DNA of 64,000 nucleotides from Tanypteryx hageni. Its lineage: Eukaryota; Arthropoda; Insecta; Odonata; Petaluridae. The stretch covers positions 60,507,401-60,571,400 of the forward strand of contig CM054118.1 of assembly GCA_028673005.1 (NCBI GenBank), given 5' to 3'. The notes below the pieces were generated by a model. It worked only from the letters and a program-made list of their open reading frames with translations. It had not been told where the DNA came from and searched no databases. Below, piece by piece: positions 1-11,661 of this stretch (the stretch's first letter is position 1; every line of letters starts with the position of its first letter). The position numbers and the translations under genes were made by a program.

Positions 1-417
1 GATCAACGGAAAAAGTTGTTTCTGCGTCAGACATTATGCTCTCTATATGAATATGCATTATGTAATTTTATATTAGTCGCGAGTTTTCAATTAAATTGTT
101 CACGGGAAAGTATACTGATACCCTAAAGAATATATTTACAAATTCACTCGATATGCAACCAATAATGCTAAATTAGAAGATTAATTGCCATGGTTAAAAT
201 AAGCTGGCGAAAAAGTAAAAATTATAATTAAGTCTTACCAGGTCTTAATATACGTTACTTCGTCATTTTCAGGTTCATATTTAGCATATTAACACACATA
301 TACTCGATACTTAACTCATATTTGAGATTAAACGAAAGAGTTAGCCGTAATTTATAACTGATGATCAAAAGTTGGAAAGAATTAATATTTATACCTAATA
401 ATCTTTTTTTAGGCTGG

Positions 418-745
418 TTTCCAAAGGGTACAGCCTTTTGAAATGGTCCTGTCTGTGTGTATGTATGTTGTATGTGTGTGTGAATGTTTGCTTGTGTGTA
501 TGCTATGTGTGTGTGTGTTTTGTGTATGTGTGTCCCCCACTAACAACTTTTGCACCAATGGACCGATTTCCACGAAACTTGGTATGAGGCTCGTGCTGCC
601 AGGCCCACTTCCATCCTATATTTTACTTGGCGAAGATTCAAGTCCCCGGTTCTATCCCAGGAACGTTTTCTGCCTATTTGTTTTACATGGGAAATCTCAA
701 ATCCATCGTGCAGAGGTTTTCTTTAATACTTTAAAATATCTTTGA
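418..745 (+). repeat. Dispersed repeat X, copy A, with TG microsatellite
   Basis: It shares ACTAACAACTTTTGCA, a GATTTYCAYGAAA segment, GGTATGAGGCTC and AAGTCCC blocks with an inverted copy at about 38345-38545. The (TG)n stretch at about 455-535 corresponds to the TG/CA tract of the other copy, so it belongs to the repeat. The 100-codon frame over it is not a gene. Confidence 0.6.
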
Positions 746-956
746 ACTATGATATCGCTGCGAGGTTTGTACTGCTCTAAGGGGAAAAGAAAGTAGATTG
801 TAGTTCTTATCGCCGAACTTTGATAATCGATCATATTTTCTTGAATTTGTACTAAAACAGAGTTTTTGGGTTTTAAATCACATTTTATCGTATTGTTGCC
901 ATGGAGACGATTATTACCGAATCGGCTTGAACATAGAAGAGTGAACAAGTGGGCTA

Positions 957-1428
957 TTAGGCGTTCTTTACCAGCGAAGCGATAGTATTAGAAGGCCTTA
1001 TCGGCACGTCTCGTCCGTCCATCGTAACTTTCCTCTCCTAAACCGCTGGACGGATTTTAATTCAATTAAGTATGAGTGATCTTTATTAAAATTTATCACT
1101 CAATTGTGATTTGAACTGCATCCATCAATTAGGACTTCTACTTTACATAATTACTTTTATAAACTTATACTCGTAACTCGTTACATTCGTTAATCAACTT
1201 ATGTGTTCTGTAAGGCATAGATTAAAATATTTATTTGCATAGAGAACAACATTTACTATAAGATAATTTCCAAGACCATATAATTACGACTTATAGTTTC
1301 GGAGATAAAAATTCGAGAATCTAACAATCTTTCGATACTGCTTCATATGAACATATTATTTATTAAGAATGCCTTTGAAATCCCTGTGTATTCCATTTAT
1401 GGAGTATACTTTTCCATCTTGTTTTCTT
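957..1428 (-). repeat. Helitron-like repeat, copy 1
   Basis: On the minus strand the copy ends GAACGCCTAA followed by T, matching the CTRR-T end of Helitrons. Copies at 13.1-14.0 kb and 25.5-26.2 kb end the same way. Shared internal motifs include CCGTCCAGCGGTTTAGGAG-like sequence and TACTCCATAAATGGAAT at the far end. The 5' limit is approximate and no RepHel protein is present. Confidence 0.55.
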
Positions 1429-2610
1429 TTCCACTCCAATACTCTTCAGCAATGGACAGTTGATCCATACATATTAGCGTACAAACGGTAACATTTTTTA
1501 AATTAATGTTAATTAATGTTAGAAAGAGATTTTAACATTGATTTTAGTCATTTAAACCTGATAATGCTCTATTAATTTGTTTTCCCATTCTTCTCTATCA
1601 TTGATAAACTACGAACTACAAGTGGTATTTATGGTATGAGAATTCCTTGGAATGACTAACACATACTGAAACATTTCCTTTCTATATAAGTAATGAATTC
1701 GGGACGTCAACTTCGGGAAACCAGCCTGCATTAGTCCTGATTTGAACTTCTTGTTTAAAGATTCAAAGTCGTCTTAATCGAAATAAACAAGAATAAGTTT
1801 CCCATTTTATCGTATTAAAACAAAGATGTGACTACTATGCACAGTTCTTACCCAATATAGCTTTTAAATCTCCATTTTTCATCTCCTATTCCCATGTTTC
1901 TTAAATAAGAACGACAAAATATCTTTCATGTTTCCCCATTTTAACAACTATTTCTCCAATCGAACGAGTCTCTTCCATCACCATTCCCCCAATTTCCTCC
2001 TGTCAACCGACTTTCTCCTTTTCGCTATAATTTTCTTTCCATCTCTTCGTCCTCACCTCTCCTCGTAATCGAATAATATACCTTTCACCGTCGTCTTGCT
2101 TTATACTTATACTAGATAGTTGTTTTTATTTATATTAAACTTTTGCTAATTCCACGGCACCAACTGCGGAGAATGTTGCACCCAACATCCGGTTAAGAGA
2201 CCCATGGACTCGACGGACTCAAGGAAAAGGATAAGAAAGAAGAGAGAAACGAGAAACAAAAAACACGCGACCGACGAAGAGATAGAGTAGAGAACAGAAG
2301 AGAAAAAGACGGAAGAAAGAAATACAACAAGGGCCTCACCCCATTGTAAATATGTGCATAATGTAAATAACTTGTTTTGTTTATATTCAATATGTTATTT
2401 GTTATATTATTTAAGAAAAAAGGGCTTTTTGCACTATAAAAGAAATGAATAAGAGAGCCTAATCAAGGAAAGACGGCATAGTACCTACGGGTAGTGAGCG
2501 GAATAGTAAATTATAAGACTAAAAAAATATGTACAATATCTTTACTATGTAAACCAGTTGTATGTGCAAATTTAAATGGAAAATAAAGTGTTTTTTTAAT
2601 CTGAAAAAAA

Positions 2611-2709
2611 AATCACAAAATATTTGTAAAACACGACTGGTTTCGGTGAGTAATCACAAAAAATACTATTGTGATTGTTCACCGAAACCGATTGTGTTTT
2701 ATTTTGTGG
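2611..2709. repeat. Palindrome of Penelope-type termini
   Basis: Arms 2611-2659 and 2668-2709 are inverted copies containing CCGAAACC...GTGTTTTA. Each arm has a small GTGA...TCAC stem followed by CGAAACC, resembling the 3' half of a hammerhead core (stem II plus GAAA). The CTGANGA half is not recognisable. This is inferred from the layout shared with 54052-54217. Confidence 0.4.
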
Positions 2710-2731
2710 AAATTAACAAAAGTCTAATATG

Positions 2732-2734
<3 letters not shown>

Positions 2735-2782
<48 letters not shown>
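2735..2782. repeat. (TA)n microsatellite
   Basis: A near-perfect AT dinucleotide run of about 48 bases. Confidence 0.95.
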
Positions 2783-2787
<5 letters not shown>

Positions 2788-2889
2788 CATGTTATTTGAT
2801 TAAGGAATTCCACGAAGTCTTAGCCTTGTCCATTAACTTTACTTTAAGCCATCGTTAATGATTGTTCAATAATAACCAACCCCATTCAC

Positions 2890-3215
2890 CAAAATTTAGC
2901 ACAAAGATAAAGAGTGATAGGGAGATTGGAGGGGTATAGAGAATAGATAAGACGGAGAGTGGGGAAGAAGTCGTGAGTGAGAGAGAGGTGGAGAGGGAAA
3001 ATGAGGAGATAGGAGAAAGGGGAGGGAGAGAATAGAGAGGATGGAGGGATAGCGTTAAACAGAGATATTGATAGTGAAGCGAGAGACAGGGAGGGAGACG
3101 GAGAGAGATTGGGAGGGTGAGAGATGAAGAAAGGGCGAAGTGCGTCGGATAAAGGGTAGAGTAAACGTAAGGAAAGAGGCGTAGAGAGAAGGGGATACAC
3201 AAAGTGGAGGTGGAG
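2890..3215. repeat. Purine-rich GA tract
   Basis: Irregular GGAGAGAGG-type purine sequence on the + strand. Overlapping minus-strand frames of Ser/Leu-rich peptides here come from the purine bias and are not genes. Confidence 0.85.
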
Positions 3216-3419
3216 AAATACATGGATAAAAACGGAGCGGCTAGGTGAGAAAAAGCTCTATTCTACTACACACTCACCCAATATCCTTCGAGCAACCTAT
3301 CTTCATCTCTCCTTTTTGCTAGCAGTACAATCTTGACTCATCCACGCTCAAAATAACACGGATTTACCCCGTTTTTACCTCGCTCTCACCTCGGAACACA
3401 GGCAGGAAAATTCCATTCT

Positions 3420-3680
3420 CACGCACGCGAGAGAATGTAAACAGGCCATGCATGAACACACAAGAACGCCATACAGACGCACACAGAAGCAGGGCGACGC
3501 GTGAAATTCGGAACGCGCAAATGCTGGCACGTTCGCACGCAAGCGCACGGACCAACACGCATGCATATGTATTTTCAAGTACACGTTCCCGACATAAACG
3601 CACCAACGGGAAGAAAGAGCGTACACATCTTCTCGCATATCAAACACGCATGCGCATAAATGCACGAACGTGCAATCGCG
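3420..3680. other. CpG- and CA-rich low-complexity patch
   Basis: The stretch is rich in CACACG, GCACG and CGCATGCG words, unlike the AT-rich surroundings. Frames exist on both strands but share composition-driven peptides (His/Arg/Thr-rich), so no gene is called. Confidence 0.4.
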
Positions 3681-4040
3681 CTCAGTGTATCCTGGCCAAA
3701 CAGGGGTAACCGCAATCAAACTTGAAACTCCTTGGAAAAAAATATTCGGGATATACGTAAGAAAAAAAGGAAAAGTCATCAATTCAACCGATTAATGTCT
3801 CGTAAACGTCCTTTATGTTTACCCTGTCTTCATCATTCATGTCCTAAATTAATAGAGTGGGCAAGAGGAAAAACCTTCTTGGAGAAACGGTTGAAATGAT
3901 CTTTTAAATAGAGCTGGAAGAGAAGGAAAGGAAAAGAAAATAAGTTACGCGAACGAAAATATATCGTATATGAAATAAAAGCGAAACAAATATGAAAATC
4001 TTTCTTTTTATGCGAGCTAAATAGGTATGCAAAAATCCAA

Positions 4041-4925
4041 CAAGTAGGGATGTACACAGGTTTCCCTTGGTAAAGAGGTGCTTTCCGTCGGGTTCGCCGT
4101 GGTATAGTCGTATAGTAATGCATTTCTATGAAATAGGTTCAATCAATGCCTTCGAAATTCATAGTTACAGAAAAATTCTAACCTTATATTTCGGTAACCC
4201 TGTTTAGTCGGCCCTGTTGAAATATGATATTTTGGTTATTAATCTGTAGATGTAGATTATATATGCCATATTTGGATAAAATCCATGCGGTCAGTTCTTT
4301 ATAAATACGTCTAAAAGAAATATTATTTTAGCTTCTATTGTGGTAGTCCTGCTTTTTAGCTCCGTTTTAAACATCTTGATTTCATTGTGGCATGTCGTAT
4401 GTACAAATCTTGTATATAAAATTTAGTTGAAATCTGTTCAGCCAATTCCTTCCAAATCCGTATTACTGAAAGACTTGAAGTTTGTAATTGTGGCACTTAT
4501 GTTTGACTGATCCGGTCCAAATATGCTATTATGGATATATATATATATATATACTATGTGTACATTATAAATAATTTATAAATGAAATAATTTGGTTAAA
4601 ACTGATGCGAAAAGTTCACCACAAATACCTGTAAAAAGAAATTTTATTATTCCCTGTATTGTAGCACCCCTGTTTTATATATCTATAATATAATCTTTAT
4701 TTTGTTTATTACGTTGCACACCTCTTTCATACTAAATTTCGTTGAAATTGGATTGGCCAATTCCTTCCAAATTCATAATTACCGAAAAGGTTTATTTTGA
4801 AATTTTGGCCGGTCGAAATATATCATTTTAGTCATGTATTTATGTGTAGATTTTATGTACCAAATACAGTTTAAATCAGTTTAGCCAATTCAGCCAATAT
4901 ATGCGTACGGATGGACGGACATCAC
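4041..4925 (+). repeat. Dispersed repeat Y, copy 1, with internal ~305-bp units
   Basis: It begins GTAGGGATGTACAC and ends GGACGGACATCACGAAG. An inverted copy lies at 42883-43890. Inside, a motif like CCAATTCCTTCCAAATYC recurs at about 4144, 4448 and 4754, a period near 305 bp, each time with a nearby ATTGTGGYA-type block. No protein is coded. Confidence 0.65.
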
Positions 4926-6529
4926 GAAGAAAATAGTGCTTTTCAGCAATGACGAAATACACTAAAAATGGAATAAATCTATTCTCGTTATTTAATTTTT
5001 GCGATGAATCTCCTAGTAAAAACTCTACGCTTTCACATTTTTTAAAAATTACTATTTTATTTATTGTCCTTTTTCCTTTCATACCTTCGAATATAAGATG
5101 ACTCTGCACGTAATATTTCAAATTCCAAGATTATGAATTTTTAGAATACAATAACCAATTAGAGATGTAACGTTGCGTAAATAACAAATATCCGTTTGAA
5201 GGAATATATTATCTTCACTAAATTGCAGTTCAAAGAAATATATCTTTTCGGCTTAATCTGTGTGTAATCGGTTCCTTAATTTTACTTCTCATTTCAAAAG
5301 GGACCGCTCTGTACGTGGTATAAATAATTTCCGGTGCATAAGAAGAATTTGTCTGGTCCGAAGCCTCTTGTGTCCAATCGTGAATGCTACCATTATAGAC
5401 CGTTGAACTACTTGCCCGAACTGATGAATTCGTTCTATGAACGATTCCTCTATGCATAGGGGTGACTATGACCAGATTTTTTATTATTTTATAGAGAACA
5501 ATTGCACGATAATACGTGTTTAAATAATTTTTAAAATTTAAGTGCAAATTTAGATGGCGAGTAGGTACTGTGAGACATTAAAAATTTTAATGTAAACGTC
5601 AGTTGTCTTGTTTGGCATAAGGACTTGCAATGAAACTTGAATGTAATTATGTAACATATCTACGTCTACATGGTACCCTGCAAGTCACCTTATAGTCGGA
5701 TGTAATTCACCAAAATCCCTAGTTTTCATACATTACCTTTTCCTATTATATTGTCTTATCGTCTTAGGGAAAAATGATCCTCTACATGCGATGCTTTCCC
5801 AATACTATATGAAGGAATAGATTCGGCAGGTAAATTATAGGCGGAGCGTCATGAGTGCATTTAACAGCTTTTATGAATTAAGGTACACCATTATTGATTT
5901 TTCTACCATTCTCTCTCGCGTCAGTGAGTCAACTTTCAAACAGCAACACTTTCAAGCACTGCTGTGTTACCAGTTTACATGTGTAATCAATTTAAACCCA
6001 AAATATATAACGTGCATAAGTCGTGTATAATATAACGTGTGCTGGTTAAAAACTTTATTTCCATTAAACCTGAATTCTTTAAAAGTGTAATTGCTTTGCT
6101 TCCATTAAAACCCGATATCGTCCGAATTGTTTATAAATTTAAAAACCCGATAAATACCCTCAGGCTGCGATTATTATTTTTAATCCGAAAAATATATTCC
6201 CTAGGTACACATGAGCATAAATAAACACCATCTCGGATTCCAGGGACATTTTGTGCTCCTCAAAACTTCTCTACGGTCCTAAACTGTGTTTAACACTGCC
6301 ATTGTATTTAATTTGAAAAGATATGGGGAGCAAGCATCGAGTCTTTAATGCAATGAACCTGATGAATTCTCCGTATTTATCCTAAACAAATATTTCACCT
6401 CTTACCCAATTCATACTTCACGTTATTCTCACCCACTAAGGCTCCTATTTTAATCCCTCTCCTCAGCCGATTCATTTACTCACACGCATTCCACTTATAT
6501 ACTTATCGCGGAATTCCCATGATGCACTA
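4926..6529. other. Anonymous AT-rich DNA
   Basis: Only short frames (up to about 105 codons) without recognisable motifs, repeats or RNA genes were seen. Confidence 0.5.
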
Positions 6530-6890
6530 ATTCTGTTCCCTCCCTTTCTTCCCTCTTTCCCAATCCCTCTCCATCCACGTCTCTTTAATGCCGCACGACA
6601 TTCCATTCTCGTCGATTTCTCCATTTTCCCACAACTCCTTCGCACCCTTCACCCACCCCTTAACCAACCTATGCTACCACCACTCTATTTCCAGCCATTT
6701 CCCTTTACCTCGTCCTTTTCGCCGGGTCCATCTTTTCCCCTTTCCCTCTATATCCGACCGTTTTCTTCCTTTCTCAAACGAAAAATCAGCACGCCTTTCT
6801 CTCCGAATGCATCTACGGCCTAGGTTTTACAAGCGTTTCTATTCTGTCCCCTCTCCCTCGGTCTTTCTTTTCCTTGCCACTCTTGGAACG
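6530..6890. repeat. Pyrimidine-rich low-complexity tract
   Basis: CT-rich sequence with words such as CCCTTTCC and TCTCC. The + frame at 6588-6920 is Pro/Ser/Phe-rich because of composition and is not supported as a gene. Confidence 0.7.
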
Positions 6891-7891
6891 TTGTTTTCGT
6901 ATTTCATCGATAAAATTTAAGAAAGTGTCGCGTTTCATATTACCTGTGTCGAAATGATTGTTTAGAAAATTATGGCCAACGTCTGGATAAATAAAGCTTT
7001 TTAGCGACTGTGTGCGTAACTGACCGAGTGGCATTAAATATATATGCGATACTGAAATTTTGATGACATTATTTCACAGCGTAAAGCAAACGACTGCATT
7101 TCACACCAAATCAATCCTAACATTATATCTTTAACCGACTTTTCCATAAATATATATTTAGGATTTGATGCATCGTCACAACTTTTATCATTACATATCT
7201 AATACTAATATAAATATTTGTATATTAAATAGTAAAACAAATTCATTTAAATCGACTTTTAGTATTTTAATTTTTCAGTTCGGTAACTATATGTGATTGG
7301 TGGCATAATAAAGCTACAATATATGCGATACCTTTATTATAATATAAACAGAAGAAAGAACATAAAGCCAAACTCAGACCTATCAACTAAATGACATATT
7401 GTCATGTTAAGATCATATAAGCTGTTATGTTTTTCTTCCTCTGGGTTCCCCCTCGACCCTGCAAGGGCTTCGAACAATTTAGTCCTTCCATATGCCATTA
7501 CCGACCTCTCCCCTGCCACTTAACCCTATCACTGTCCTCTTATATCCACTCTCTTTCGTCTATTCTAATCCCTCACTCACTCACTCTCTCTCTCTCCCTC
7601 AAACATTCGACCATTCAAATCCATCCAACCGTTTGCCATATCACCTACTTCTCCATCTCCCCTCATCCATGCATTTTTATAACTGCCCTTAAAATTTCCA
7701 CGTCCTCCTTTTGCCAAAATTCCTCGGGTTTTCCTATCTTCCAGTACGCTCGCCTGCGTTTATGGATCGAAGGGCATTGTGAAATGTTTCGCTTTAATGT
7801 TCTGGATGGAAGACGTTCGTTTGAAAACTGTTCAGGCTTTTTCAACTACATTTTTTCAAACAAATTATAATATTTCTCTCATTCCCTAAAG

Positions 7892-8198
7892 CAGGGTCAC
7901 CAAACTTTCTACTAAAAGGGCCATATGAGGCTTCATGATCCACTGTGCGGGCTACATATGGCATTTCAAATGACTGATCGGGCCGTGTAAAAATGTCAAA
8001 GAGCAAGTTTTAAAAAAATTTTCGAATATGTAATGTGTAATTCGCTTATATTAAAAGTATATTTCACCCAAGCACTCCGAAAATTTTGTTAAGATACTAT
8101 AAATGATATCTAATAAATACTCTTGCTGATAATGTGGGCGGGATCAAATCACTGCGCGGGCCGGATGTGGCCCGCGGGCCGTAGTTTTGGGACCCCTG
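7892..8198. mobile_element. hAT MITE with perfect 8-bp target duplication
   Basis: A 307-bp non-coding element begins CAGGGTCACCAAACTT and ends TTTTGGGACCCCTG, imperfect terminal inverted repeats of hAT type. It is flanked on both sides by CCCTAAAG (7884-7891 and 8199-8206). Subterminal GGGCC/GGCCC-rich sequence is typical of this MITE class and is shared with the copy at 31.2 kb. It has no coding capacity. Confidence 0.9.
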
Positions 8199-8971
8199 CC
8201 CTAAAGAAATCATTACCTCGGATTACTAGTGATTGATGGAATAAAGCGATCTGAAGATCCTAGGCCAGGGGTCAGCAACCCGCGGCTCCTGAGTCGCATG
8301 CGGCTCTGAGTAATGACCTGCGGCTCCCAACGCCCACTCTCCCGCGACATTGACGGTCTCGGTTGATAAGATGTCACCAGCCTGTAAATCGCTACTTTGT
8401 AGTGAAATGCTTACTACGAGGTTTCTATACTGTGTAAGCCACAGTCGGATAAAAACAATGTAGCGCCATCTTTTTCACCGATAGCTGTATTTTTCTTATA
8501 TCACAGGATCAAATTCCGGGAGCTAAGGTTTAAAAGTGCTTGAGTCAGGTTTCTCGATTGTGACAGGCTCCTTTCCATTTTAAACAGTCGATGCCAGTAT
8601 GAAAGCTAACCTTGGACATCGCTCATTTGGATGTGTTCAAGTCTGTGAATAATCCTACAAGGGAATCTTGGAGTTATATATCTCTTCCTATTTTTTATTC
8701 TGCATCCTAATTTTTCGTAAGTATTTCTGATACTATCGAGTTTTCTTGCTCCTTTTAATTTCTTTCTCTGGGTACATATTTTAAAATCATTTTTAATTTC
8801 ATTTCTACTCACACGAAGTAGTTATACGCTAACTTACTCGAATTTTGGATAGATTGTCAAAATATCTCTCCATTATAGATTTAAAACTTTTAAGCTTAAA
8901 TTTAACGTATTTAGATTGTGTGCTGGGCTAATTGAAATTAATTAAAATTAAGGTTACATTCTGGAATGACA

Positions 8972-9107
8972 ATGTTAACAAAGAAGAGGAAAATAAAGAT
9001 GAGCACCGAGAGTTTAAAAATGAATTGACAGAATCCTACGCATTCATTATGAGTTTCGATGGTTTACCGTTATGTTTAATTTGCAATACAAAACTCGCCA
9101 ACAATTA
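8972..9107 (+). pseudogene. hAT transposase N-terminal fragment
   Basis: The frame opens MLTKKRKIK, then needs a one-base shift to continue DEHREFKNELTESYAF and the zinc-finger-like stretch GLPLCLICNTKLANN before a stop. This matches the start of the hAT transposase family related to GTF2IRD2 and ZBED proteins: a KKRK start, an xxREFxxxWT-like motif, then CLICN. Frameshift and stop show it is broken. Confidence 0.75.
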
Positions 9108-9408
9108 AAAATAAACTGATGTGGGCAACACATGACTCTCCATATTTATATGGCAAATTACATGTTAGCTCTGGGATCGTTGTCAATATTTACTTCCGGT
9201 TGACAATTAAGAAAAGAAAAAGGAGCGTTACTAAGACGTAACTAAGCGTCAATTGTTAACACTAGTTTTCGGTAGATGGCGTGGTGGTGGCAGATAAAAA
9301 TATCAGATATCTCTTAAAAAATGCCTATTACATGGGAAAATGTATCAAACAAAGGTTGTAGAAAATTAAATTTCCTACAAATTTTATTCCATTCTTTCTT
9401 TACATTTC

Positions 9409-11190
9409 ATCATCATCATCATCATCATAAGTAGTCTGTCCGTAGACAGGTCCGTGATTATTCATGGTTAAACCTGGTTCTCCATATACTCCTATTTTCC
9501 GCTGTCCTCTTTATATCTTGATATCTCTCTTTCCCTTTCAAATCGTCTATCAGCTGAAACCTTTTCCTACCTCTTTCCCTTTTCCCATCTAGTTTTCCTT
9601 CTAACACGTCTTTAATCATACTCTCTCTCCTCAGGTAATGTCCAACCCAGTTAGCCTTCCTCTTTCTGATAGTCTGTATAATCATTCGCTTCTCTCCTAT
9701 TCTTCGTAGCACTTCATCGTTTTTCATCCTATCTGTCCATTTTATCTTCAGCATTCTCCTCCAAGTCCACATTTCAAAGCTTTCCAAGTATTTGATGTCA
9801 TTTTTCCTTAGCGTCCATGTTTCTGCCCCATACAATGCTATACTCCATACGTAGCATTTTATCAACTTCTTGCGGATATCTTCCCTTATATTCCCTGTAA
9901 GTAGTTGTTTCTTTCTCCTGAAAGCCGCTTTTGCTTTTCCTATTCTAGTTTTGATCTCATCCGTACATTTTGCCTCTCGTGTTATGATACTTCCAAGGTA
10001 TTTATATTCTGAAACTTGTTCTAATGGCTTTCCCCCAATAGTTATGTTCAGATTCTCTTCTTTACCCGATATTCGAATTACCTTGGATTTTTCTGTATTT
10101 ATTTCCATACCGTATTTTCTACCTGTTATCACTAGTCTATTTATCATTTTTTGTAGCTCCTCTTCCTTTCTTGCTAGAAGTACTTGATCATCTGCGTATT
10201 TTACTGTTCTTATAATCCTTCCTCCAATTTTGAAATCCCCTGTGCCTTCTAAAGCTTCTTGCATTAGACTTTCTCCGTATATATTGAATAGGGTTGGCGA
10301 TAGGCAGCAGCCTTGTCTTACTCCTCTACCGATATTTATTCCGCAGGTGTCCACATTCTCAAACCTGACCTTTACAACTTGATTCTCATATAGATTCCTA
10401 ATCAGTCTCCTGTCTTTCCAGTCTACACCTATATCCTTTAATATCTTCATCAACTTTACCCAATTTACTCTATCAAAGGCCTTCTGCCAGTCTACGAAAC
10501 ATGCGCAGATATCTTGACTGTATTCTATTGCCCTTTCTGATATGATTCTAACTACTCCTATAGCATCTCTAGTTCCTCGTCCTTTTCTGAAACCGAATTG
10601 ATCTTCCCCTATTATTTCTTCTGCCTTTTTCTCCAGCCTTTTATTAAGAATCCTCGTGATGATCTTCGATGTGTGTGACAGAAGGCTTATCGTTCTGTAA
10701 TATTTACACTGCATTGCCTTTGGCTTCTTCTTTAGAGGGATCATTGTTACTTCTAGGAAATCCTGAGGCCACTCTCCCGTGTCGTAAATCTTATTAATTA
10801 ATTTCGTGATCGCTTTTAGTCCTTCTGATCCTATGACTTTAAGTATCTCAGCCGGTATTCCATCGCTGCCCGTGGCTTTCCCCTTCTTAAGTTCCACTAT
10901 CGCTTTTTCTACTTCGCTCTCCATAATACTTGGTCCTAAGTTGTCTTCTTCAATGTTTTCCTCATTTTCCAGTTCTATTTTTGCCGCTCCTGTCTGTTTG
11001 CTGTATAATTCCTTAATGTATTCTTCCCATACCTGTGCTACATCCTTTGTTTCTGAGACTATCTTCCCATCCGTATTCATAATTCCTTTACCACAAATTC
11101 CATTAGACTTCTTATCTTCTAATTCCAGTGCCCTAGCGTACATCATATCGTACCGTCCTAACTTCTCCATTTGTTCTATTTATATTTATA
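9409..11190 (-). mobile_element. 5'-truncated non-LTR retrotransposon (LINE) with GAT-repeat tail
   Basis: The minus-strand element ends in a (GAT)n tail (seen as CATCAT on the + strand at about 9409-9428). It carries one long reverse-transcriptase frame. No endonuclease precedes it, and the sequence turns into hAT transposase within about 35 bases upstream of the ATG, so it is 5'-truncated. A weak target duplication, TTTACATTT versus TTTATATTT, flanks it. A second, shorter copy of its 3' end lies at 13551-13722. Confidence 0.85.
9458..11170 (-). CDS. LINE reverse transcriptase, 570 codons, open
   Basis: The frame carries reverse-transcriptase landmarks in order: GSDGIPAEIL (101-110), YYRTISLLS (157-165), FGFRKGRGTRDA (192-203), the motif A segment FVDWQKAFDRV (225-235), GVRQGCCLSP (283-292) and the catalytic YADD (325-328). 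It continues with the thumb and C-terminal region containing YKYLGSII, LYGAETWT and a basic tail. This is the usual layout of 'endonuclease-reverse transcriptase' proteins of insect LINEs, most like the RTE/CFDP2-type group, though the clade is not proven. The endonuclease domain that should precede it is absent. The frame has no stops, so the insertion is probably fairly recent. The initiating methionine is simply the first in the truncated copy. Confidence 0.88.
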   Translation of the reverse strand: MEKLGRYDMMYARALELEDKKSNGICGKGIMNTDGKIVSETKDVAQVWEEYIKELYSKQTGAAKIELENEENIEEDNLGPSIMESEVEKAIVELKKGKATGSDGIPAEILKVIGSEGLKAITKLINKIYDTGEWPQDFLEVTMIPLKKKPKAMQCKYYRTISLLSHTSKIITRILNKRLEKKAEEIIGEDQFGFRKGRGTRDAIGVVRIISERAIEYSQDICACFVDWQKAFDRVNWVKLMKILKDIGVDWKDRRLIRNLYENQVVKVRFENVDTCGINIGRGVRQGCCLSPTLFNIYGESLMQEALEGTGDFKIGGRIIRTVKYADDQVLLARKEEELQKMINRLVITGRKYGMEINTEKSKVIRISGKEENLNITIGGKPLEQVSEYKYLGSIITREAKCTDEIKTRIGKAKAAFRRKKQLLTGNIREDIRKKLIKCYVWSIALYGAETWTLRKNDIKYLESFEMWTWRRMLKIKWTDRMKNDEVLRRIGEKRMIIQTIRKRKANWVGHYLRRESMIKDVLEGKLDGKRERGRKRFQLIDDLKGKERYQDIKRTAENRSIWRTRFNHE

Positions 11191-11199
11191 TATACGCTT

Positions 11200-11661
11200 G
11201 ATCATACTGTCATTTCGTTTCACTGGATAATCCACCAAGAGGCACTTTGTGCACAACATTTTCCACCTGAGATCACAGAAGTAATGAGCGTAGTAATTCA
11301 GATGGTCAACAAAATTATATCAAAAGGCTTAAATCACCGGCAGTTCTGTGAACTTCTCGAAAGAGTCAACAGTCAGTATGCGGACCTTCTTCTGCACAAC
11401 AAAGTGCGGTGGCTTTTAAGATGCATGTTTCTTAGGAGTTTCGCGGCCTGTCTGAAAGAAGTAAAGGTTTTTATGCAGAGAAAAGGCTATGAAAATAAAG
11501 ACCTTACAGATCCTCATTGGTTAGAGAAATTTTATTTCATGGTAGATATCACCTTGCGTTTAAATGACCTTAATAGAAAACTACAAGGAAAAGAAAACAC
11601 AGCCTACTTGCTTTTAGAAGAGTTGCTAGTCTTTGAGAAAAAGCTAATTTATTACAATTAA
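11200..11661 (+). pseudogene. hAT transposase internal fragment
   Basis: The + frame reads SFHWIIHQEALCAQHFPPEI, then an ATG at 11284 and NHRQFCELLERVNSQYADL, KVRWLLRCMFLRSF, and ends at a stop at 11659-11661. This corresponds to the conserved 'FHCxIHQEALCAQ' and 'VRWLSRG' segments of hAT transposases of the GTF2IRD2-like group. The catalytic N-terminal part is absent and the C-terminal dimerisation region is truncated. Similar host-derived genes exist, but the element's inverted repeats and target duplication surround this one. Confidence 0.82.

Noticed and set aside
443..745. 100-codon ORF starting in a TG run
   Set aside because: Low-complexity Cys/Val start and overlap with a dispersed repeat also present at 38.3 kb.
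9870..10187. + strand ORF of 105 codons, and the one at 10806-11201
   Set aside because: Antisense shadows of the LINE reverse transcriptase frame.
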